Both the position numbers and the translations under genes were made by a program. A DNA stretch of 64,000 nucleotides from an uncultured Candidatus Planktophila sp. (GTDB taxonomy: Bacteria > Actinomycetota > Actinomycetes > Nanopelagicales > Nanopelagicaceae), in assembly GCA_937975715.1 (NCBI GenBank), contig CALJUA010000065.1:1-64000 (forward strand), given 5' to 3'. Under the pieces are notes generated by a model that searched no databases, had not been told where the DNA came from, and worked only from the letters and a program-made list of their open reading frames with translations. Below, one piece after another: positions 7,534-12,312 of the stretch; the stretch's first letter is position 1, and each line of letters begins with the position of its first letter.

Positions 7534-8201
7534 ATGAGCCTTCGCTTTCGCCGGTCGATGAAGTTAATGCCTGGAGTTCGATTGAACTTCGGTAAAGATT
7601 CGGTTGGTATGTCATTTGGTGTGCCGGGTGCGCGATACACGGTCAATAGCAAAGGTCGTCGCACGGTTTCGATGATCGATTGGTGCGCAAGTATTTCCTG
7701 GGGATTTATCCAGGGGTGCAGATCACCGCGGACATCTTCTCTGTGGGGTCATACACATCTCAGACATTGGGCTTTATCGTCTCTGAGCTCTTGCAGAAGG
7801 AAGAGAAATACGCAGAAGCGATTGCTGTGCTCAATGAGATGAGCCCTGATCAATTGGTGGGAATTTCACTTGCCGATATAGAGATTACATCTGGAGATTT
7901 CGATGGCGCGATTGAGACTACTGAAGATATTGAGAATGAGGATGATGCAACGGCGATGATGTTGGTGCTGCGCGGTATCGCATTTCGCGAGAAGGGCTTA
8001 GATGATGCTGCCCTTGAGTGCTTTAAGCGGGCGATTGCAAAGAAGTCTCGGTCTGAGGGTGTTATTCATCGCGGATTATTTGAAAGAGCGATGACCTATA
8101 AGAAGCTAGGTAAGAAAGCTGCAGCGAAGAAAGATTTAGAGAAGATCCTTGTTGATGACCCGCAGGCTGCTGGTGTCAATGAGGTGCTGAAGGGGCTTTA
8201 G
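7534..8201 (+). pseudogene. DUF4236 domain plus TPR-like region split by a frame change
   Basis: The first frame from ATG 7534 codes a clear DUF4236 N-terminus (MSLRFRRSMKLMPGVRLN, then SVGMSFGVPGARYTV and KGRRTVS) up to about 7670, then continues as unlikely residues. Around 7665-7685 the sensible reading moves to another frame (relative shift -1 or +2). This runs to 8201 as a helical tandem-repeat region (KEEKYAEAIAVLNEM, LDDAALECFKRAIAKK, GKKAAAKKDLEKIL), typical of TPRs. The conserved GIPGTG-type turn usual at the end of DUF4236 is missing at the junction, so a small deletion with frame loss is likely. The downstream part alone could start at TTG 7680. A sequencing error is possible. Function of the family is unknown. 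Confidence 0.55.
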
Positions 8202-8203
8202 TT

Positions 8204-8229
8204 GCGACATCGCCAACTACTTTAAGTAG
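8204..8229 (+). repeat. Dispersed repeat, copy 2
   Basis: Identical over 26 bases with copy 3 at 9286-9311, and over 24 bases with inverted copy 1 at 780-803. It begins three bases after the stop of the TPR-like frame and runs into the terminator at 8232. Copies 2 and 3 are direct repeats 1,082 bp apart, enclosing the odd tRNA and the DoxX-like gene. Confidence 0.8.
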
Positions 8230-8231
8230 AG

Positions 8232-8266
8232 AAAGAGGGTCCACAGCGAACTGTGAACCCTCTTTT
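8232..8266 (+). terminator. Rho-independent terminator
   Basis: Stem AAAGAGGGT/ACCCTCTTT extended by CACAG/CTGTG with one C-A mismatch, a CGAA tetraloop, and a short T run. It closes the DUF4236/TPR transcription unit. Confidence 0.8.
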
Positions 8267-8390
8267 CGTCTCCCTGACTAAGGTAAATAAACAGTATCAA
8301 AATATTTTTAATTCTCAAGCAAGAGTTTTCCACATTGTCGGAAAAATCTTTTCTGCACTCATATCAAACTCTCTAATCTCTGCCGTGCGT

Positions 8391-8464
8391 GTGGATGTAG
8401 CTCAGCGGATAGAGCGTCTCCATGACTAAGTAGAAGGTCGCGGGTTCAAATCCCGCCATTCATA
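8391..8464 (+). tRNA. tRNA-Arg-like gene with an 8-nt anticodon loop
   Basis: The cloverleaf is complete. Acceptor stem GTGGATG (8391-8397) pairs with CATTCAT (8457-8463) with two G-U pairs; discriminator A at 8464; D stem GCTC/GAGC with loop AGCGGATA; variable loop AGGTC; T stem GCGGG/CCCGC with loop TTCAAAT. The anticodon arm is odd. Stem TCTCC (8417-8421) against GTAGA (8430-8434) has one C-T mismatch, and the loop ATGACTAA has eight bases instead of seven. The body resembles bacterial tRNA-Arg(CCT). With T at position 33, the next bases are GACT, so it could carry a four-base anticodon, be a degenerate tRNA, or be processed unusually. No CCA is encoded. A terminator follows directly. The identity of the amino acid is uncertain. 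Confidence 0.7.
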
Positions 8465-8475
8465 CGTAAACTTGA

Positions 8476-8511
8476 TGGCCCCGGAGTTTGTCGCCCGGGG
8501 CCATTTTGTTC
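8476..8511 (+). terminator. Rho-independent terminator after the tRNA
   Basis: Nine-bp stem TGGCCCCGG (8476-8484) / CCGGGGCCA (8495-8503) followed by a T-rich tail (TTTTGTTCTT). It begins about 12 bp after the tRNA, indicating the tRNA is transcribed as its own unit. Confidence 0.85.
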
Positions 8512-8532
8512 TTCGCGTGCGACCATTGCCAC

Positions 8533-8937
8533 ATGGATAATCGCAAGCTTGGTCGGTTGATGGGTTACATCTTGCTAGGCGCAGGAGTGGGGCACTTTGT
8601 ATTTCCTAGCGCGTTGGATTCGATTGTGCCCAAGGCGTTGCCAGGAGATCCTCGTATCTACACATACTTAAGCGGTGTGGCCGAGCTTGCTATTGGTGCA
8701 GCGTTATTGGCTCCGTTGTCGAAGAAGGTGCTGGGCAAGCCGGTAAAGCTGTGGGGTGCGTATGGCGCCTTTGCGTTGTTCTTGGCTGTTTATCCTGCCA
8801 ATATCAACATGGCAGTGCAGTGGAGCGATCGCCCGATGCCAGAACCGTTGATTGCATATGCGCGGCTGCCATTTCAGTTCTACTTCTTATGGGCTGCTTG
8901 GAAGTTAATGAAAGCTATTCAACGCCGAACGGCGTAA
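8533..8937 (+). CDS. DoxX-like small membrane protein
   Basis: A 134-residue protein with four hydrophobic segments. After MDNRKLGRLMG come GYILLGAGVGHFVFP, then YLSGVAELAIGAALLAPL, then AYGAFALFLAVYPANINMAV, then a last helix (FQFYFLWAAW). The SGVAELAIGAALL and PANINMAVQW blocks are typical of the DoxX/DoxD-related family. The start was set at ATG 8533, because an earlier in-frame codon lies inside the terminator hairpin. No Shine-Dalgarno is visible and the ATG lies close to the terminator, so the message may be leaderless. The family is linked to redox or sulphur metabolism in some species; a specific role cannot be given. Confidence 0.7.
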   Translation: MDNRKLGRLMGYILLGAGVGHFVFPSALDSIVPKALPGDPRIYTYLSGVAELAIGAALLAPLSKKVLGKPVKLWGAYGAFALFLAVYPANINMAVQWSDRPMPEPLIAYARLPFQFYFLWAAWKLMKAIQRRTA

Positions 8938-9091
8938 GTTCGCGGGAACTATGTATTGGGCTTTATCGTGCGCGCATCAGGGCCGCTGGGGCGTTATGGA
9001 TACAAGTGGGTTGCAGGACATCGCAATTCGTGGCTGATTAGAACTGCCACGAAGATTATCGAGCGCTCGCTTTAAAGGCTGCTTTTAAAAC

Positions 9092-9121
9092 AAAAACCCG
9101 CAGATCGCTCTGCGGGTATTT
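9092..9121 (-). terminator. Hairpin terminator, best on the minus strand
   Basis: Perfect 8-bp stem ACCCGCAG/CTGCGGGT with a 6-nt loop. On the minus strand it is followed by TTTTGTTTT; on the plus strand only by ATTTGCC. It could end minus-strand transcripts reading out of lexA, or act in both directions. Confidence 0.6.
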
Positions 9122-9171
9122 GCCTCATGCAGGGGTACCAAGTCTTGAAGTATTCAATACTCCCATTACGT

Positions 9172-9205
9172 CAATTGGCCTCACGACGTCTAGTGAGGCC
9201 AATTG
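9172..9205. repeat. Perfect 13-bp inverted repeat without a T run
   Basis: Arms CAATTGGCCTCAC and GTGAGGCCAATTG separated by 8 bp. No T tract follows on either strand, so it is not an obvious terminator. It may be a protein-binding site, a structured RNA element or the scar of a mobile sequence. Confidence 0.6.
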
Positions 9206-9285
9206 ATCGATCGATACCATCGAGTGACTAAGTCGAGGCATTTCTAAATATATTGTTTCCAGATTAGTTTTCAAGATTTTTAGTC

Positions 9286-9311
9286 GCGACATCGCCAACT
9301 ACTTTAAGTAG
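9286..9311 (+). repeat. Dispersed repeat, copy 3
   Basis: Same 26 bases as 8204-8229. The end of the repeat (AACTACTTTAAGT) is partly mirrored by AACTCAAAGTAGTT at 9329-9342, so this copy could fold back on itself. The mirrored 14-mer also recurs in opposite orientation at 21009-21022. Confidence 0.75.
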
Positions 9312-9388
9312 CGCAAGTTCATTTGAGGAACTCAAAGTAGTTCGGGTTTGTTATTGCTTTTATATAACTTCGCCGTACATTGGTAATT

Positions 9389-9661
9389 ATGAACGTAGAA
9401 GAAATCACGATTGATACCGAGTATCAACTTGCATACGCCTATCTTGCTTCAGGAAAAGTGGCTAGAACAATTGAGGTCAATCAAACTATTAATATTGACG
9501 TGAAAGAAAACGGAGAACCATTCGGCGTCGAATTTCTTTGTTTTGATTCACTGAATCACACTAAGGACGCTCTCCTTGCAGAAAACAATCAACTCACTGA
9601 TTCAGAACTTGAAGCAGTTCTTGTCGCGCAGGAAAAGGTGCGTGAGCGCCTAGCGGACTGA
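9389..9661 (+). CDS. DUF2283 domain small protein
   Basis: A 90-residue protein matching the short DUF2283 family: [20 protein letters not shown], then [21 protein letters not shown], the conserved strand-turn-strand core. ATG 9389 was chosen over TTG 9380. The role of the family is unknown; it is often found near toxin-antitoxin or accessory genes. Its 3' end overlaps the convergent lexA gene by 12 bases. Confidence 0.75.
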   Translation: MNVEEITIDTEYQLAYAYLASGKVARTIEVNQTINIDVKENGEPFGVEFLCFDSLNHTKDALLAENNQLTDSELEAVLVAQEKVRERLAD

Positions 9662-10294
9662 GCGAAGAACTGCAGTGACTTTGCCGAGGATTTCGCAATG
9701 AGTTCCGTCGATTGGCGCGAAGTCATCGTTGGCTGGCAATAGCCAGACGGTGCCGTTCTTCTTTGAGAAAGTTTTTACAGTTGCTTCGCCATCAATCATT
9801 GCGGCAACGATTTCTCCGTTGTTGGCATCTTTCTGCTGACGGATGACGACGTAATCGCCATCGCAGATTGCGGCGTTGATCATGGACTCGCCCTTGACCT
9901 TCAACATAAAGAGATCGCCAGAACCCACGAGTGATTCGGGCAGTGGCATTGTCTCTTCGACCATCTGGTCGGCGGTGATAGGTACACCGGCTGCGATAGA
10001 ACCAACAAGAGGGATGTATCGAGTCTTATCGACGGGGGTGGTGTTGCCGAGTTCGCTGTCGGGGACGACGACCTCGAGGGCGCGGCCAGAATTGTCGCCG
10101 CGGCGGATGAGGCCTTTTTCTTCAAGGATATCGAGCTGGTATTTGACCGATGCTGATGAGGTCAGGCCGACGGCGGCACCGATTTCACGCATTGTGGGCG
10201 CATAGCCCTGGCTGTCGACGGAAGATTTGATGAAGTCGAGGATCTCGACCTGGCGGCCGGTGAGCTCGCCATCTGGGGATATCTTTTTGGCCAT
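9650..10294 (-). CDS. lexA: LexA, SOS-response repressor and autoprotease
   Basis: A 214-residue protein. Residues 10-70 form a winged helix-turn-helix ([40 protein letters not shown]). The C-terminal peptidase S24 half has the self-cleavage site A102-G103 in GSIAAGVPI, the catalytic S137 in KGESM and K174 in ATVKTF. LexA represses DNA-damage genes until RecA filaments trigger cleavage. The start was set at ATG 10294 (MAKKISP), which matches usual LexA length; an upstream ATG would add about 20 residues. Two SOS boxes at 10326-10341 and 10385-10400 lie just upstream, so it represses itself and the divergent LysM gene. Confidence 0.97.
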   Translation of the reverse strand: MAKKISPDGELTGRQVEILDFIKSSVDSQGYAPTMREIGAAVGLTSSASVKYQLDILEEKGLIRRGDNSGRALEVVVPDSELGNTTPVDKTRYIPLVGSIAAGVPITADQMVEETMPLPESLVGSGDLFMLKVKGESMINAAICDGDYVVIRQQKDANNGEIVAAMIDGEATVKTFSKKNGTVWLLPANDDFAPIDGTHCEILGKVTAVLRSVR

Positions 10295-10325
10295 ACACAG
10301 ATGGTTCCACACCCTGTGGAAAAAA

Positions 10326-10341
10326 TCAAACATATGTTCGA
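10326..10341. promoter_or_regulatory. SOS box (LexA operator), one mismatch
   Basis: TCAAACATATGTTCGA differs at one base from the actinobacterial consensus TCGAAC-N4-GTTCGA. It lies 32 bp upstream of the lexA start codon. Confidence 0.85.
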
Positions 10342-10384
10342 AAAAATGTTGCACTTGTCGGTGGTCGGGGGTATTGTTCTTTTA

Positions 10385-10400
10385 TCGAACAAGCGTTCGA
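10385..10400. promoter_or_regulatory. SOS box (LexA operator), perfect
   Basis: TCGAACAAGCGTTCGA is a perfect match to the actinobacterial LexA consensus. It lies 40 bp upstream of the LysM gene and 91 bp from lexA. Confidence 0.92.
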
Positions 10401-10439
10401 AAACCTTCCCCAAGGTTTGTACATGGCAGGAGCAAGACC

Positions 10440-10805
10440 ATGAGCACACTAACAATCAACACAGTAGGGCCAAGAAACGTTGATTTTAAAGGCTTTTCAG
10501 CCAATCCGTCCGGACGAATTGTTCTCAATCGCCGTGGCCGACTAGCTCGTACCCTCGTGGTTCTTTCTCTCGCTATCGTGGCAGCTTCAGTTGCTGGCGG
10601 ACAAGCTGGCGCTGACACAAGCAAGACCCAGGTGACCTCCAGCCACTTCATCACAGTCACTGTGGCGCCAGGAGATACCGTCTGGTCTCTGGCCAATCGC
10701 GTCGACTCTCGCGATCCAGGTGCTCTGGTGGCATCCATCATCGAGATCAATGGCCTCGGCAATGGCGATCTGACTGCCGGCCAGAAGATTCGTATTCCTC
10801 TTTAA
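10440..10805 (+). CDS. SOS-controlled LysM membrane protein (ChiZ/DivS-like division inhibitor)
   Basis: A 121-residue protein. A basic N-terminal region (RIVLNRRGRLARTL) is followed by one membrane helix (about 38-55, LVVLSLAIVAASVAG) and then a LysM domain at about 70-121 (ITVTVAPGDTVWSLANRV, IIEINGLGNGDLTAGQKIRIPL). LysM binds peptidoglycan, so the domain lies outside the membrane. The gene is divergent from lexA across two SOS boxes and near nrdR, the same neighbourhood as mycobacterial Rv2719c (ChiZ) and corynebacterial DivS, which delay cell division after DNA damage. The role is inferred from this synteny and architecture. GGCAGGAG precedes the ATG. Confidence 0.85.
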   Translation: MSTLTINTVGPRNVDFKGFSANPSGRIVLNRRGRLARTLVVLSLAIVAASVAGGQAGADTSKTQVTSSHFITVTVAPGDTVWSLANRVDSRDPGALVASIIEINGLGNGDLTAGQKIRIPL

Positions 10806-10833
10806 TACCCCGATCTAGTGTTAGCCTTTACCT

Positions 10834-11145
10834 ATGGTTACTAAGGTAAAGGCTAAGAAGAAGGCGGTTCCAGCCAAGAGAGTACCTGCCTTGAAAAAAC
10901 AGCGCCGCGGCCGTTCATCCACATCTCGCATTAGCACAAAGCATCAAGTGACGATTCCCGTAGAAGTATTACGCAATTCAAATTTAGCGATCGGTGATGA
11001 AGTGGAAATAACAGTAAATGAAAATGGTGCTGTGGAAGTCAAAAAAGTAGCGCCATTTAATCCTTTTCAGGCGTTGGCAGATGCAGCAGGGGATACCTAT
11101 ATTGGTTTCGATTTGGAGAAAGAACGCGCCGAATCATGGGATTAG
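10834..11145 (+). CDS. AbrB/MazE-type antitoxin
   Basis: A 103-residue protein. A Lys/Arg-rich N-terminus (first 35 residues) precedes a SpoVT-AbrB swapped-hairpin DNA-binding domain (ISTKHQVTIPVEVLRNS, then GDEVEITVNENGAVEVKK). A C-terminal tail (about 78-103) presumably binds the toxin. Its stop overlaps the start of the PIN-domain gene by ten bases, a typical toxin-antitoxin arrangement with the antitoxin first. It likely neutralises the toxin and autoregulates the pair. The basic extension before the AbrB domain is longer than in many such antitoxins. Confidence 0.85.
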   Translation: MVTKVKAKKKAVPAKRVPALKKQRRGRSSTSRISTKHQVTIPVEVLRNSNLAIGDEVEITVNENGAVEVKKVAPFNPFQALADAAGDTYIGFDLEKERAESWD

Positions 11146-11513
11146 TTCTTCTTGATTCCTCAGTATTAATAGCGTTGCTCAATCCAACAGATTTTCACCA
11201 CAAGTCGGCTCTAAATTCGAGAACGCAGAATGATCGGTTCATCATCTCTTCCATTTCAATTACAGAGCTGATGCCAAGAGCAATAAAAGATGGAATCGCG
11301 GACGGAATTTGGAACGCGCTAAACGTTGTCGCCAAAGAGATCGTTGATGTTGATTCTGAAATGGCCTTGGGTGCGGCACGCATTCGTGCGCTCACGGGGG
11401 CACGAACTCCTGACGCAATTATTTCAGCCACCGCTCAAGCGCTAGGCGCCGAGCTCTGGACCTTTGATGCCAAGCTCGCAAAGGCGACCCCAGGCGCTCG
11501 CCTCCTCGCCTAA
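11136..11513 (+). CDS. PIN-domain ribonuclease toxin (VapC-like)
   Basis: A 125-residue PIN domain. The acidic active-site residues are present: D7 in LLDSSVLIALL, E44 in SITELMP, D93 in ARTPDAII and D111 in WTFDAKLAK. VapC toxins cut specific RNAs (tRNA or rRNA) and stop translation. The gene overlaps the AbrB-type antitoxin. The pair is inserted between the SOS LysM gene and nrdR, genes that are close neighbours in other actinobacteria. All catalytic residues are intact, so the toxin is probably functional. Confidence 0.88.
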   Translation: MGLVLLDSSVLIALLNPTDFHHKSALNSRTQNDRFIISSISITELMPRAIKDGIADGIWNALNVVAKEIVDVDSEMALGAARIRALTGARTPDAIISATAQALGAELWTFDAKLAKATPGARLLA

Positions 11514-11542
11514 GGGCAGGGTGGGCTGGAAAATTCTCCCGG

Positions 11543-11560
11543 GCGTGTCGCACACGCTTT
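11543..11560 (+). terminator. Possible weak terminator after the toxin gene
   Basis: Six-bp stem GCGTGT/ACACGC with a 3-nt loop and only TTT after it, about 30 bp downstream of the toxin stop. Weak, but well placed. Confidence 0.35.
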
Positions 11561-11595
11561 CAACGAGACAACTCTCGAGATTTAGTTTAGAGTTC

Positions 11596-11611
11596 CCACT
11601 ATATATAGGGG
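11596..11611. promoter_or_regulatory. NrdR box 1
   Basis: CCACTATATATAGGGG is close to the NrdR consensus ACACTATATATAGTGT. It lies about 110 bp upstream of nrdR and probably overlaps the -10 region. Confidence 0.7.
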
Positions 11612-11666
11612 TTAGAAGCGCAAAAACTTCCATTACTAGGGTTTCTAGTGTAGTTTTCGCAATTCC

Positions 11667-11682
11667 CCACTACATGTAGTTG
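11667..11682. promoter_or_regulatory. NrdR box 2
   Basis: CCACTACATGTAGTTG has the CACTA-N4-TAGT layout of NrdR boxes. It is centred 71 bp from box 1, about seven helical turns. Another imperfect inverted repeat (ACTAG/CTAGT, 11635-11649) sits between them. Confidence 0.7.
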
Positions 11683-11719
11683 GATGAAAGACTCAGTATT
11701 TCGAGAGGAGACACGCCGC

Positions 11720-12235
11720 ATGATCTGCCCATTTTGCCGCCATGACGATTCGCGCGTGATCGACTCTCGCCCCGTAGAAGATGGCACCCAGATTCGCCGT
11801 CGCCGCGAGTGCCCAGAATGTGGCCAGCGCTTCTCAACCCAGGAAGTCGCCCTGCTCAACATCATTAAGCGCTCGGGTGCAACCGAACCATTTAGCCGCG
11901 AGAAGGTCCTCGTAGGCGTCCGTAAGGCATGCCAGGGCCGTCCGGTTAATGAGGATGATTTAGTTCTCTTGGCACAGCGCGTAGAAGAGACTCTGCGCGC
12001 CACAGGTCAGGCAGAGATCGAGGCCAATGAGGTCGGAATGGCGATCCTTGCGCCACTCCGCGAACTCGATGAGGTCGCCTACCTGCGATATGCCTCTGTC
12101 TATCGTAACTTTGCCTCCTTAGAAGATTTTGAAGGAGAGATCGCACTTCTCCGCGCTCTACCTTCAAATAGCAGTGAAAATAGCAAGACCCCTTCCTCCG
12201 CCAGCAAGACAACAACTAGCTCTGCAAAGAGTTAA
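11720..12235 (+). CDS. nrdR: NrdR, transcriptional repressor of ribonucleotide reductase
   Basis: A 171-residue protein. It begins with the zinc ribbon MICPFC...ECPEC (C3, C6, C31, C34), followed by the ATP-cone domain (about 46-140; [18 protein letters not shown], then [27 protein letters not shown]). It senses ATP/dATP and represses ribonucleotide reductase genes through NrdR boxes. Start ATG 11720 gives the canonical N-terminus and has GAGAGGAG nine bases upstream. An in-frame ATG at 11684 would overlap the second NrdR box. The Ser/Thr/Lys-rich tail after residue 148 is longer than usual. It is first in an operon with nrdJ. Confidence 0.96.
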   Translation: MICPFCRHDDSRVIDSRPVEDGTQIRRRRECPECGQRFSTQEVALLNIIKRSGATEPFSREKVLVGVRKACQGRPVNEDDLVLLAQRVEETLRATGQAEIEANEVGMAILAPLRELDEVAYLRYASVYRNFASLEDFEGEIALLRALPSNSSENSKTPSSASKTTTSSAKS

Positions 12236-12312
12236 TTGGCCCCTTGCGCCCAAAAACTAAATACAGCAAAAGCAATAACCACCAGAAAAATTAGAAGACG
12301 GGAAAAAGAGAT

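Larger units (their letters stand above)
8938..9388. other. Intergenic stretch with hairpins and a repeat; one doubtful short ORF
   Basis: No convincing gene. One plus-strand frame ending at 9075 reads YVLGFIVRASGPLGRYGYKW and continues to a stop about 24 codons later. It has no clear start or SD and may be a remnant. The stretch also holds a hairpin at 9096-9117, a perfect 13-bp inverted repeat at 9172-9205, repeat copy 3 at 9286-9311, and the motif AACTCAAAGTAGTT at 9329-9342, which partly mirrors the repeat. Confidence 0.5.

Noticed and set aside
8417..8434. Reading the odd tRNA as tRNA-Met from the CAT in its anticodon arm
   Set aside because: Placing CAT as anticodon would put C at position 33 and break the stem; the body resembles tRNA-Arg.
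10382..10762. A 126-codon minus-strand frame over the LysM gene
   Set aside because: It covers the SOS boxes and is antisense to a conserved LysM protein; composition is that of a shadow.
11514..11719. A possible cobalamin riboswitch upstream of nrdR-nrdJ
   Set aside because: The conserved B12-box bases were not found; NrdR boxes explain the region better.
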